Positions 7,473 through 15,010 of a stretch of 36,668 bases of DNA are shown piece by piece. The notes below the pieces were generated by a model. The model was not told the DNA's origin, searched no databases, and was given only the letters and a program-made list of their open reading frames with translations. Source of the DNA: an uncultured Candidatus Saccharibacteria bacterium. Its GTDB lineage: Bacteria > Patescibacteriota > Saccharimonadia > Saccharimonadales > Saccharimonadaceae. The translations under genes and the position numbers were made by a program. Each line of letters begins with the position of its first letter. Within the stretch, counting starts at the first letter, position 1. The stretch covers positions 1 through 36,668 of the forward strand of contig CALIAC010000005.1 of assembly GCA_938041555.1 (NCBI GenBank), read 5' to 3'.

Positions 7473-7506
7473 CCCACGTCATGGAAGCCCCATGACGTGG
7501 GTTTTT
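7473..7506 (+). terminator. intrinsic terminator after tRNA-Pro
   Basis: Perfect stem CCCACGTCATGG/CCATGACGTGGG, loop AAGCC, then TTTTT. Confidence 0.9.
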
Positions 7507-7927
7507 GCTTGTTTTTGCTAGGTTTCAGGGCAGGAAGGCCATCATCTGGCAGACCGTGCAAGCCTGACCCTTCTGGCACCGAGACGACGATGTCACTTGG
7601 CTGGCCCAATGTGACTTCGTCGTCTCCAGAGGCTTCCAGGCTGTCGCTATCTCCTACCTCCACACCCTCTTTGCTCAGGCACGGCTCTCCTCTCACCCCC
7701 AGCACCCCATCAAACGGTGGCTGGTAGCGCACTATCGCAGTGAGCAGCCCGGTCTCGTCGTCTGGTGTGATGTACACCTTGTCGAAGAGCACGTGGTTGA
7801 GCATGCGCCGGATGTGCTCAGGAGCCTGCCGGTAGGCGGTGGCCATGTGCTGGGCAATATCTAACGCTTGCCCGACCAAGGCCTGCCGCTCTGTTATCTC
7901 ACCCTCCAGCCTCGGCCGTATTGCACA
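7507..7927 (-). pseudogene. C-terminal remnant of a large serine recombinase
   Basis: The minus-strand frame reads RLEGEITERQALVGQALDIA, then HMATAYRQAPEHIRRMLNHV, LFDKVYITPDDE and PPFDGVLGV. This is the pattern seen near the C-terminus of large serine integrases (a Y-x-x-A, RR-x-LN-x-x-LF-K-I-Y-I stretch). The frame is closed upstream by TAG at 7928-7930. No resolvase catalytic domain, recombinase domain or zinc ribbon is present, so the gene is truncated. Downstream it has no stop before the terminator and runs antisense through tRNA-Pro. The last 60-70 residues (GDSDSLEASGDDE onward) are acidic and low in complexity. Upstream, 7930-8060 has another open stretch (VWEKFLQQHYLRP) that I cannot assign. 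Confidence 0.65.
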
Positions 7928-8091
7928 CTATGGCGGGCATTGGTGGCTTGGCTTAGGCCAGCGATCCGTCGTGCCAGGCGCGTACAGGGTCTCAGGTAGT
8001 GTTGTTGGAGGAACTTCTCCCACACTTGACTGGTGGGCCTGCTTCATTATATTGATCTATAGTTAACGCCTGTGGTAACATAGAATTACCG

Positions 8092-8781
8092 ATGGGTTGG
8101 ATGAAACATGGAGTTCATACTGTACGCATATTTCGCAGGCGCTGGTTAGTAGCCCTTGTCCTTACTCTCTTTATTGTCGCTGGATTGGCGCTCTGGTCGG
8201 CATGCATTCGGTATGCTCCCTTCGAGGAGTCTCGCTCAAACTCGATTGTATCGGTTTTTAAGAAAAGAGTTGAAGATACGGTTTTAAGCTATAGCGACGT
8301 ACGAGTCGTCTACCACACAGGGCAAACCGATGGGCGCAGCATTGACTATTGGTTTAGCGGTATGATTGTTGGTTATATCGATAATCCTACAATCCGGAAG
8401 AGGTTATTGACGTCTGCGCCGTTCCGTAGCTGTCAGAAGCAGAAGGATGCTGAGTGTTCAGCGTGGGGAACCTTCCGAGACCACAATGGTGCGGGCGTAG
8501 CGGAACCGAGCACTCTCAATAACAGCCTGGACCTTGCATACCAGTTTTTGGGAATCCCCTCAGATGTGTTCATGCCCGGAAGAATAAGGGCGCCATCTGT
8601 TCTCAACCAAGCTAAGAGTGGTCAATGTATCGATATTGACAGCAGGCATCCCCAACCTTTGCCACCACCAGGAGTTGATGCAACCGGAAATGTCGACTTC
8701 GTGACAGGCAATAGTGTCATCTGTGTAGCACCACAGAATGGTGCTTTTGTATATGCTTTTATTGGCCATGGAGTTTTTTAG
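8092..8781 (+). CDS. membrane-anchored protein with extracellular cysteine domain, paralogue of 10309-10848
   Basis: The product has 229 residues. A basic N-terminus (RIFRRR) is followed by one transmembrane helix at about 18-39 (WLVALVLTLFIVAGLALWSA), giving an N-in, C-out single-pass protein. The outer domain has FSGMIVGYIDNPTIRKRLL, PFRSCQKQKDAECSAWGTF and SVICVAPQNGAFVYAFIG. The same skeleton of GM-x-x-G, RLL, PF-x-x-C, CS-x-W, V-x-C-x-x-P-x-x-GAFVY-F occurs in the protein at 10309-10848, so the two are diverged paralogues. Four shared cysteines suggest disulfides outside the cell. Function is unknown. A candidate -10 (TAACAT or TAGAAT) lies 5-10 nt before ATG 8092, and no Shine-Dalgarno is visible. 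A second ATG lies at codon 4. Confidence 0.72.
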   Translation: MGWMKHGVHTVRIFRRRWLVALVLTLFIVAGLALWSACIRYAPFEESRSNSIVSVFKKRVEDTVLSYSDVRVVYHTGQTDGRSIDYWFSGMIVGYIDNPTIRKRLLTSAPFRSCQKQKDAECSAWGTFRDHNGAGVAEPSTLNNSLDLAYQFLGIPSDVFMPGRIRAPSVLNQAKSGQCIDIDSRHPQPLPPPGVDATGNVDFVTGNSVICVAPQNGAFVYAFIGHGVF

Positions 8782-8816
8782 AGGTATTCAAATCCCATGC
8801 TACATTCAAATTTACT

Positions 8817-9632
8817 TCACTCACCCCGTACCACCACCTTCCGCATAGTATCCTTACTGACACCCAACCGCTTCGCAGTGTGCTTGACCGTGCCGAGTTC
8901 GGCATAGACCTGCCGCACCCGCTCTTGGAAGGCCGGGTCGGCTGGGTTGGTACGGAGTGTCTCCCCTGCTTGCTTGAGGTGCCTGGCCACGGTGGTGCAG
9001 TGGAAGCCGAAGCGTGCGGCAATCTGCGCCACCGTCTGCCCCGCCTGGTGGAGCACTACCATCTCCTCCACCAGTTGCGGACGCAGGTAGCGGTTGATCC
9101 GCCGTGGTGGAGTGGTGGAAGACGTGGTAACTGGCGTGGGTGTCCGCACTGCTGAGCCGTCGGCTGGCTTATGAGAGGTGAGCGTCGTTGAACTTGCAGC
9201 CTGCTGCGTTGCCGTGGTGGTTTCTGCTGGCGCGCCTGGATTTCCATTCTGCCCAGAGGTTTCTGAGCCAGCCATAGTGGCGGAGCTTGGTAGAGCACCT
9301 AGGTCTTCATCTTGTTCATGCTTCTCTGCGACCGTCCTGGCAGCCGGGGAGTCTGCATCGTCCTCCTGCTCAGGCTTCTCCCCGCTGTCCGCGTCGGCGG
9401 TATTTGCCAGGGCGCTCGCCCGATTGCCTTGCTCAGTGTCCGCTCTGCCGGCCACGTCTAGCGAGCTGTCAGGATCCTCCGCCGGTGAAGAACCGCACCC
9501 CTTCGGCACTACCGCAAGGTCAACGACGCCCATCACATACCGCCAACACGCCTCCCATTGTTTTGAGTGGGGTAGGGAGAGGGCGACCATTTTGGTTTCA
9601 TGTCTTCCTCTCACGCTATGGGCATTGTGCAC
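8817..9632 (-). CDS. GC-rich helix-turn-helix protein with acidic low-complexity region, probable mobile-element remnant
   Basis: About 271 residues from a GTG at 9632; an ATG at codon 15 is also possible and neither has a good ribosome binding site. Residues 50-175 are acidic, Ser/Thr/Ala-rich and low in complexity. From residue 176 there is a clear DNA-binding region: RINRYLRPQLVEEMVVLHQA, GQTVAQIAARFGFHCTTVAR and HLKQAGETLR, then a second helix-turn-helix near the end (ELGTVKHTAKRLGVSKDTMR). The first matches the HTH found at the C-terminus of actinobacterial serine recombinases. Its acidic stretch (DPDSSLDVAG) resembles the tail of the recombinase remnant (GDSDSLEASG). Local GC is high, 38 of 60 bases at 9421-9480. 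This suggests transfer, possibly from an actinobacterial host, but it may be a decayed gene. Confidence 0.55.
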   Translation of the reverse strand: MHNAHSVRGRHETKMVALSLPHSKQWEACWRYVMGVVDLAVVPKGCGSSPAEDPDSSLDVAGRADTEQGNRASALANTADADSGEKPEQEDDADSPAARTVAEKHEQDEDLGALPSSATMAGSETSGQNGNPGAPAETTTATQQAASSTTLTSHKPADGSAVRTPTPVTTSSTTPPRRINRYLRPQLVEEMVVLHQAGQTVAQIAARFGFHCTTVARHLKQAGETLRTNPADPAFQERVRQVYAELGTVKHTAKRLGVSKDTMRKVVVRGE

Positions 9633-9718
9633 GTGAGATTTTTATTTGCTTGGCATCCTTGGGCTTTTCCAGAGAGTAAGACAGTCTATCAGTAACTGTA
9701 TCGCTGCTTTTAACAAAT

Positions 9719-10219
9719 CTACATAGACGGGTGATACAGGTTCATAATACGAAACACCCACGCTAGCCCAAGTGCGCCAACGATAATCAATACACTCATA
9801 GTTATCTCTACCTGCTTGTAATGTCGCACATGAAAGCGAGGAATAGTGGCAAGCACTGTAATAAGGAAGCCCAATGCTATGGCCGCTGAGGCAGGAATGA
9901 ATTTATGTCCAATTTGGAAGGCGAATGCACCCATCAAGAACGCTGCTGAGCCATAGATCACGCGCGAAATAGGCCTACTACCACGGCCAAGCCATAGCAT
10001 GCCAGCCGCAAAGCAGGTTGCATCCATACCGAAGATTATGATAGCTGCCCAAACTGAATCTATTCGTGTGTAGTGAGTCGTAGGGTAATTGACTATATAT
10101 GATATTGCCTCTGATATCAGAGCAACAATGACAAAGATTAGCCATAGCCGTACCATCTGCTTGGTGCGGCGCACTGGTATATTTTGTAGTTGCTGGGCAT
10201 GGGTGGATGACGTGCTCAT
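9719..10219 (-). CDS. multi-pass membrane protein, unknown function
   Basis: The product has 166 residues with about five hydrophobic helices: residues 23-41 (MVRLWLIFVIVALISEAISY), 53-76 (VWAAIIIFGMDATCFAAGML), 84-102, 107-126 (AIALGFLITVLATI) and 138-158. The start is ATG 10219, six nt after AGAGGA; the ATG two codons earlier is too close to that site. No family is recognised. It lies between two paralogous cysteine proteins and may work with them at the membrane, which is only a guess from context. Confidence 0.7.
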   Translation of the reverse strand: MSTSSTHAQQLQNIPVRRTKQMVRLWLIFVIVALISEAISYIVNYPTTHYTRIDSVWAAIIIFGMDATCFAAGMLWLGRGSRPISRVIYGSAAFLMGAFAFQIGHKFIPASAAIALGFLITVLATIPRFHVRHYKQVEITMSVLIIVGALGLAWVFRIMNLYHPSM

Positions 10220-10308
10220 GATCATTCCTCTTGTACCATAATTATCTTCTTAATTTGAAGGCGGCGCAGCATTGCTCTCTTTCTTACTAGCACTAGCATG
10301 CTATTTAT

Positions 10309-10848
10309 CTACATTCCATTCAATTCAACAAACTCATAGACAAACGCCCCGCTGCTTGGTGAAAAGCAAAATACATCGTTGGTGCGATGGCTCGACGAAT
10401 AGCGTGCCACGCAGCGGTTGTCGCTACTGATGGCTGCTCGAGCTTGATCACGAAACTTCTTTGGTGGAATAGTATGGTTGCCAAGGATAGCGGTGTCTCG
10501 AAATACCGACTCATGGTGAGGGAGGTTGTCTCCATAATGATACCACCCCGAGCAACCGTGCGGGCAATCAGTAAAGGGCTGCATGCTCAGCAAGCGATCG
10601 CGCGTCGCTTTGTCGGTGATGGTGCCAATAACCATACCATTATTGCCATCCCAGCCGTCTATCGCATACCCTGACTGATAGCTCACATCCATATGGCGAA
10701 TTGCATCGTGATCAAAGCGCCCATAGAAGATTGTCGTTGTGAAGCTACCAATCGTCCCCTCATACAGCCACCAGCCAATCGCCGCAACGACGAGCACGCC
10801 AAGGATAAGGATTGGTATAGAGATTTTGTCGAGGAGGAGTTTACGCAT
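10309..10848 (-). CDS. membrane-anchored protein with extracellular cysteine domain, paralogue of 8092-8781
   Basis: The product has 179 residues from ATG 10848. Residues 9-26 (IPILILGVLVVAAIGWWL) form the single transmembrane helix and the rest is predicted outside. The domain contains NNGMVIGTITDKATRDRLLS, MQPFTDCPHGCSGWYHYGD and DVFCFSPSSGAFVYEFVEL, matching its plus-strand relative at 8092-8781. The shared cysteines are PF-x-x-C, CS/CSG, the C near ISSDNRC and V-x-C. The start is decided by its promoter, whose -10 TACAAT ends 6 nt before ATG 10848. The 12 codons that extend the frame upstream overlap that promoter, so they cannot be translated from this transcript. A leaderless mRNA is predicted. 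Confidence 0.75.
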   Translation of the reverse strand: MRKLLLDKISIPILILGVLVVAAIGWWLYEGTIGSFTTTIFYGRFDHDAIRHMDVSYQSGYAIDGWDGNNGMVIGTITDKATRDRLLSMQPFTDCPHGCSGWYHYGDNLPHHESVFRDTAILGNHTIPPKKFRDQARAAISSDNRCVARYSSSHRTNDVFCFSPSSGAFVYEFVELNGM

Positions 10849-10854
10849 ATTGTT

Positions 10855-10884
10855 ATTGTAAACTACTATTGCAAAATATGTCAA
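10855..10884 (-). promoter_or_regulatory. promoter giving a leaderless transcript of 10309-10848
   Basis: Perfect -35 TTGACA (10879-10884), 18-bp spacer and -10 TACAAT (10855-10860), with 6 nt to the ATG. Confidence 0.85.
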
Positions 10885-10892
10885 TTTATACC

Positions 10893-10921
10893 AAAAATAC
10901 CTCTGTTAGCAGAGGTATTTT
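10893..10921 (-). terminator. intrinsic terminator of rplK
   Basis: AAAATACCTCTG/CAGAGGTATTTT with loop CTAA, then T-rich. It begins 18 nt after rplK and 8 nt before the next promoter. Confidence 0.88.
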
Positions 10922-10938
10922 GATGTGCACTGAGTGGA

Positions 10939-11364
10939 TTAGTCAGTAACTTCCACACCCATGCTGCGAGCAGTGCCCGCCACCGTCTTGATGGCTCCTT
11001 CGAGGCTGATGGCGTTGAGTTGCTCCATTTTTGCCTGAGCGATTTCCTCAAGCTGCGCTCGGGTGATCGTCCCAACCTTGTCGCTGTGTGGCTTGCTACT
11101 GCCCTTCTTGATACCGATCGCAGCACGGATCATATCATCAACGGGTTGGCCGAGGCTGCGCCATGCAAAAGTGCGGTCCTCAAACACTTGGATATGGACG
11201 ATGACGTCCTTGCCCATATCTGCCTTGGTGGCGTCATTGAATGGGTTGATGAAGTCCATCATATTCAAGCCCCACTGACCAAGTGTGCTACCAACGGGTG
11301 GTCCGGCGGTGGCACGACCAGCTGGAATACGAAGCTTCAGGTTGCCGATAACTTTTTTTGCCAT
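10939..11364 (-). CDS. rplK: 50S ribosomal protein L11
   Basis: L11 binds the GTPase-associated centre of 23S rRNA and takes part in factor binding. In many bacteria it is needed for ribosome-dependent ppGpp synthesis. The product has 141 residues, typical length. The N-terminal domain shows LKLRIPAGRATAGPPVGSTL (the proline-rich signature), GQWGLNMMDFINPFN and the link to the rRNA-binding domain (AAIGIKKGSSKPH, VGTITRAQLEEIAQ, TARSMGVEV). ATG 11364 has AAAGGA upstream. It has its own promoter in the gap after nusG and is followed by a strong terminator instead of rplA, which in many bacteria comes next. Confidence 0.97.
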   Translation of the reverse strand: MAKKVIGNLKLRIPAGRATAGPPVGSTLGQWGLNMMDFINPFNDATKADMGKDVIVHIQVFEDRTFAWRSLGQPVDDMIRAAIGIKKGSSKPHSDKVGTITRAQLEEIAQAKMEQLNAISLEGAIKTVAGTARSMGVEVTD

Positions 11365-11378
11365 TATATTTTCCTTTT

Positions 11379-11402
11379 ACTCAATTACTACTGGTATTGA
11401 GT
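11379..11402 (-). promoter_or_regulatory. hairpin in the rplK leader
   Basis: Perfect stem ACTCAAT/ATTGAGT with a 10-nt loop, lying between the promoter and the AAAAGGA ribosome binding site of rplK. It may control initiation. Confidence 0.5.
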
Positions 11403-11415
11403 GCGTAACGTTGCT

Positions 11416-11444
11416 ATTATAGTGGATCGCTCATGCAAATGCAA
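11416..11444 (-). promoter_or_regulatory. promoter of rplK
   Basis: -35 TTGCAT (11439-11444), 17-bp spacer, -10 TATAAT (11416-11421). Confidence 0.8.
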
Positions 11445-11458
11445 ACTGCGTGCGAGGC

Positions 11459-12004
11459 TTATACCTTCTTGACCTGCAGCGCATCAAGCTCAACTGGTGT
11501 GTCACGGCCAAACATGCTCACCATCACCTTGAGCTTGCCCTTGGTGGTGTCGATCTCACTCACGGTGCCATCAAAGTCTTTGAATGGCCCATCAATGATG
11601 CTGACCACTTCCCCTTCGCTAAAGTCAATCTGATGCTTGGGGTCTTCCACACCCATGCGTTTTTTGATTTTCTTAATTTCAGCCTCGCTGACAGGGGTTG
11701 GCTCGGTGCCACTCCCCACAAAGCCTGTGACGCCAGGCGTGTTGCGTACAATGTACCATGTCTCGTCGGTGAGTTTCATCTCGACTAAGACATAGCCTTG
11801 GAAGATCTTAACCTCAACAACTTTGCGCTTGCCATTTTTGATCTGGATCTGCTTCTCCTTAGGGACGATTGCATCGAAGATCTTGTCGGCCATATCCACG
11901 GCCTGGATGCGCTGACGGATGCTGTCAGCTACCTTCTCTTCGTAACCGCTGTAGGTGTGGATAGCATACCATTGCCGTGTGCTGTCGTAGCGTTTTTTTG
12001 TCAT
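11459..12004 (-). CDS. nusG: transcription termination/antitermination protein NusG
   Basis: NusG binds the RNA polymerase clamp, raises processivity and couples transcription to Rho or ribosomes. The product has 181 residues, normal length. The NGN domain (1-115) shows RQWYAIHTYSGYEEKVADSI, GYVLVEMKLTDETWYIVRNT and the PGVTGFVG motif. The C-terminal KOW domain (about 125-181) shows FSEGEVVSIIDGPFKDFDGT and MVSMFGRDTPVELD. ATG 12004 follows GGGAGGT and lies 3 nt after the secE stop, so it is cotranscribed with secE. Confidence 0.97.
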   Translation of the reverse strand: MTKKRYDSTRQWYAIHTYSGYEEKVADSIRQRIQAVDMADKIFDAIVPKEKQIQIKNGKRKVVEVKIFQGYVLVEMKLTDETWYIVRNTPGVTGFVGSGTEPTPVSEAEIKKIKKRMGVEDPKHQIDFSEGEVVSIIDGPFKDFDGTVSEIDTTKGKLKVMVSMFGRDTPVELDALQVKKV

Positions 12005-12007
12005 TGT

Positions 12008-12367
12008 CTACCTCCCCAGGATAATTTGAAATAGATATTTAAATGCAGCATCGAGCAGCAAAAGCGTTGCACTAAACACTGCAATAAAGCCAAGTAGTGC
12101 ACCAGACATCTTCCATGTCGTTGCGCGATCGGGCCAACGCACCATACGGAGCTCATACCAGGCTCCAGCAAAGTAATTGCGAATTGCCGAGAATGGGCCG
12201 CGGCGCTGACGCTTTGGCTTAGTTACTTTTGGTTTTTTGGCCTCAGTTTTGGCTGATGCCACAGAGGTTGGCTTTTCTTTTGACGTTTTGGTTTTGGTGG
12301 GCGTGGTGTCTTGCGCGGTGATGCGCGTCACGCGGTTGGTTGATGATTTTTTGCTTGGTTTCGCCAC
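12008..12367 (-). CDS. secE: preprotein translocase subunit SecE, extended N-terminus
   Basis: SecE clamps the SecY channel. The product has 119 residues against about 60-70 in many bacteria. Residues 1-55 are a Lys/Thr/Ser-rich disordered tail (TPTKTKTSKEKPTSVASAK). The conserved part starts near 58 with GPFSAIRNYFAGAWYELRMV and RWPDRATTWKMSG, the amphipathic helix and hinge. One transmembrane helix follows at about 91-112. The start is GTG 12367 with GGGGAG at 7 nt. It is first in the secE-nusG operon; its partner secY lies alone at 32316. Confidence 0.95.
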   Translation of the reverse strand: MAKPSKKSSTNRVTRITAQDTTPTKTKTSKEKPTSVASAKTEAKKPKVTKPKRQRRGPFSAIRNYFAGAWYELRMVRWPDRATTWKMSGALLGFIAVFSATLLLLDAAFKYLFQIILGR

Positions 12368-12383
12368 AGCATACTCCCCAAAT

Positions 12384-12446
12384 TTAATAGCCTGTCTTTG
12401 CAGGCTGTCAAGCTCTAGTGTAGCGCGCTATAGTGAGGGTTGTCAA
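12384..12446 (-). promoter_or_regulatory. tandem promoters of secE-nusG
   Basis: P1 is TTGACA (12441-12446), 18 bp, TACACT (12417-12422). A second candidate is TTGACA (12406-12411), 16 bp, TATTAA (12384-12389), which would leave only a very short leader. Confidence 0.7.
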
Positions 12447-12575
12447 GAGATGGAAGCTCCAATCTACTCTTTTTCTTCGTTAGCACTTACACGTGCTATC
12501 GCTGTTATGCGGCTCAGCGAGAGGTAACTAGTGGCAAAACGAAGTGTAGCAACCAAACTCCTCCAGAGAATGCGG

Positions 12576-14213
12576 CTAAGATTTCTTATGCTTCTCACGC
12601 AGTGCTGCTTGCTGGGCTGCTGCGGGTAGTGCAAAGAAGAAGGTTGAGCCATGATTAAGCTGGCTGGTAAACTCGATGCGCGTACCGAGCTTGCGAGCGA
12701 GCTTGGCAGCAATGTAGAGACCAAGGCCAGTGCCGCCAGTCTCGCGCGTGCGGTAGTCTTCGCTGCGCCAGAAGCGTTCGAGGATGTGTGCTTGGTCGCT
12801 TTTGCTAATACCAATACCAGTGTCGCGCACAGCGATGATAATACGATTACCCTTCTTGCGCGCACTGAGGTGGATCTCTCCTTCTTTGGTGTATTTGAGG
12901 GCATTAGAGAGGAGATTTTGGATAAGCTCACGTACATATAGTGAGCTTGCGACGACATGGCCCAGCCGCGGCGATGTCTCGAGTGTGAGAGCGAGCTGCT
13001 TTTTGGTAGCCTGAGGGTGATATTGATGGTAGAGATCATCCATGAGCGCACGGACGTTAAGTAATTCTGGCATGTCGGCAGCGCCACGCTCGGCCTGTGC
13101 AAGGGTGCTGAGGTCATTAACCATCTTGGCCAAGAAGACAACTTGCTCGTGAGCTGCATCAAGGTGGTCTTTGAGCGTGTGCTGCGGCATATCGCGCCGG
13201 TGGAGCATGAGCTGGATATTACTGAGTGCTCCCTCGGCTGCCGTCAAGGGAGTGCGAAGCTCATGGCTCACCACACTAATAAACTCATCGCGCTCTTCTT
13301 CAAGCGATTTCTCTTTCGTAATATCGCGCAGGATGAGGACGTAGCCATCACTTGAATCACTCATTGTATTAAGTGCACGTATTGGAGAAAATATGATACT
13401 AAGACGGAGCATCTCGCCCGATACTTCCATCCATACATCATCGCGTGTTTGCGTAACGGTTGCAGCGTGAAGCAGCTGGGTCAGATAGACTGGTTGCTTG
13501 GTGCTATCGCGCAGTGGCAGGATGGTATCGATTGGTTTGCCGTGCGGGCTTGTATTGGTATCGAGCAAATCGAGCGTTGCAGCGTTGTAGAGTTGGATAA
13601 TACCCTGCTGGTCGGTTGCAATAATAGCGGTTGCGAGATTGTTAATGATCGTCAGGAGCCGATCGTGCTGCAAGGTCATTGCCTCGCGACTAGTATGCAG
13701 TGCCGAGCGGTAGAGATTGTGGCGATATGCAAGAGCAACAATGACCACACCAAGCATAAAGGCCACTAATGTTGTTGTAGTAATATCAACAATACTTTGT
13801 GGCGTCAGCCAAAATGCATCAAGTGCTGCTGTAATAAAAAGCACGAGTGCACTGAGCAGCCACCCAGAAAAGCCAGCATAGGCAAAAGCCGCCAGCATAA
13901 ACAACGACCATGCACAGGTGAACGGCACTGCTACGCCAGAGATACTGAGCAGATAGCTCGCAGCGAGACCATGATACAAGACGAGCTGCCACGCTCGCTG
14001 TTTATTCGTCTGCGATGAGCGGAAACAGGTGTAGAGACCAAGAGCAAGCCAAGCGCTGGCCGCTGCATAAAAAGACCATTCACCTGCCCCAGGGATGCGC
14101 TGCATTGCATCAAGACCGAGGAGTTTACTATACGCGAAAAGTAGGAGCGGAAAGATAACGCTGCTGACGCGCACAACAGTACTGGTTTGGCTATTGGTAG
14201 CGTATGGCGACAC
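12576..14213 (-). CDS. membrane sensor histidine kinase, orphan
   Basis: A two-component sensor of 545 residues. About six transmembrane helices lie between 15 and 165. A PAS-like domain follows at 185-300 (LLTIINNLATAIIATDQQGI, LYNAATLDLL, VLILRDITKEK). The HisKA phosphoacceptor is VVSHELRTPLTAAEG with His at 317. The ATPase domain has the N box LIQNLLSNALKYTKEG, the G1 box DTGIGIS, the F box ERFWRSED and the G2 box TGGTGLGLYIAAKL. All catalytic boxes are intact. The start is set at GTG 14213, 6 nt after the -10 TATACT; the TTG start of the longer frame lies inside the -35. No response regulator is next to it. The 12447-12575 spacer downstream has no recognisable gene. Confidence 0.92.
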   Translation of the reverse strand: MSPYATNSQTSTVVRVSSVIFPLLLFAYSKLLGLDAMQRIPGAGEWSFYAAASAWLALGLYTCFRSSQTNKQRAWQLVLYHGLAASYLLSISGVAVPFTCAWSLFMLAAFAYAGFSGWLLSALVLFITAALDAFWLTPQSIVDITTTTLVAFMLGVVIVALAYRHNLYRSALHTSREAMTLQHDRLLTIINNLATAIIATDQQGIIQLYNAATLDLLDTNTSPHGKPIDTILPLRDSTKQPVYLTQLLHAATVTQTRDDVWMEVSGEMLRLSIIFSPIRALNTMSDSSDGYVLILRDITKEKSLEEERDEFISVVSHELRTPLTAAEGALSNIQLMLHRRDMPQHTLKDHLDAAHEQVVFLAKMVNDLSTLAQAERGAADMPELLNVRALMDDLYHQYHPQATKKQLALTLETSPRLGHVVASSLYVRELIQNLLSNALKYTKEGEIHLSARKKGNRIIIAVRDTGIGISKSDQAHILERFWRSEDYRTRETGGTGLGLYIAAKLARKLGTRIEFTSQLNHGSTFFFALPAAAQQAALREKHKKS

Positions 14214-14219
14214 GCTTCT

Positions 14220-14249
14220 AGTATACCTGGAGTATGACGGTAGGCACAA
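14220..14249 (-). promoter_or_regulatory. promoter of the histidine kinase, leaderless type
   Basis: -35 TTGTGC (14244-14249), 18 bp, -10 TATACT (14220-14225), with 6 nt to GTG 14213. Confidence 0.75.
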
Positions 14250-14274
14250 GCGTTTTGTGCGACATTTGCTTATG

Positions 14275-14973
14275 CTATATCATTGGTGTTTCGTGCTTAA
14301 GCCGCTGCCGATGTAGCCGATAGTGTGAGTCATACTGCTCCACCAGTCCCCAAAAGGCTGACGAGTGATTCATGTGGTGAGTGTGGCAAAGCTCGTGAAT
14401 CAAGACATAATCAATCAACTCATCGGGGAGTTTCATGAGCGCAATATTAAGGCTAATTGTACCTGTGCTGCTGCAGCTCCCCCATCGAGTGCTCGCATGG
14501 CTGAAGCGAATACGCTGGTAGGTTGAGTTAGTGCGTGCAGCAAGCTCATGGAGGCGCTGTGGCAAGTAGGCTTTGGCTTCGCGGCGCAATATGGTTGCAA
14601 CTTCTTGCCGGATAGCGCACTGAACGGCTGGCTCGTCTATGGTGTGTTCTGGTGGGAGAGAGACGAGCAGCTTTTGCCTTGCGGTGCGCACAGTGGGCCG
14701 ATTGACCATCTGTGTGGGGATGACAGCGATCGAGTGGTGCTTACCTATTGTCTCTCCGTCTTGATAACCATGCACCGCGTGCTGGTGCAGGAGCTGGCGG
14801 AGTGCTTGACGATGGGTTGCAATGCTATGGCGGATGAGAAAGAGTGGTGCGTGCCGCGGGGCATTGGCATAGAGCTGGCCATTTGGTGAGAGACGTATTG
14901 TGATGGAACGCACCTTGGCGCTGCGCTTGATGGTGATATCACCAAATTCATCGTCGTGGAGCGTAGAAGACAT
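14275..14973 (-). CDS. YgjP/WSS1-type zinc metallopeptidase (DUF45)
   Basis: The product has 232 residues, the usual length for YgjP-like proteins, and is cytoplasmic. The N-terminus has the family opening (DITIKRSAKVRSITIRLSPN). The conserved core runs RIRFSHASTRWGSCSSTGTI, then LNIALMKLPDELIDYVLIHE and LCHTHHMNHSSAFW. HELCH at about 193-197 is the HExxH zinc and catalytic motif, and the following NHS-x-x-FW holds the third ligand region. ATG 14973 is chosen because GGAGGGAGG lies about 9 nt upstream. Related proteins are often linked to processing of DNA-protein crosslinks or quality control; the substrate here is unknown. Confidence 0.9.
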   Translation of the reverse strand: MSSTLHDDEFGDITIKRSAKVRSITIRLSPNGQLYANAPRHAPLFLIRHSIATHRQALRQLLHQHAVHGYQDGETIGKHHSIAVIPTQMVNRPTVRTARQKLLVSLPPEHTIDEPAVQCAIRQEVATILRREAKAYLPQRLHELAARTNSTYQRIRFSHASTRWGSCSSTGTISLNIALMKLPDELIDYVLIHELCHTHHMNHSSAFWGLVEQYDSHYRLHRQRLKHETPMI

Positions 14974-15010
14974 AGATAAAAGCCTCCCTCCTTTTAACCA
15001 AGATGTTATT

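Noticed and set aside
7361..7506. Protein tail read antisense through tRNA-Pro and its terminator
   Set aside because: The frame happens to be open across an RNA gene and hairpin; this is not evidence for coding.
7449..7877. CCCGACCA at the tRNA-Pro 3' end and again at about 7870 as an attachment-site repeat
   Set aside because: Only 8 bp, no extended match, and the second copy lies inside the recombinase coding remnant.
9178..9636. 152-residue plus-strand ORF opposite the HTH protein
   Set aside because: It is a GC-driven shadow; the helix-turn-helix signal is on the minus strand.
12481..12498. Hairpin TAGCAC/GTGCTA after the histidine kinase as its terminator
   Set aside because: Short stem, about 80 nt from the stop codon, and no T-run on the minus strand.
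12464..13162. 232-residue minus-strand ORF inside the histidine kinase
   Set aside because: It is a shifted frame over the intact HisKA and ATPase coding region.
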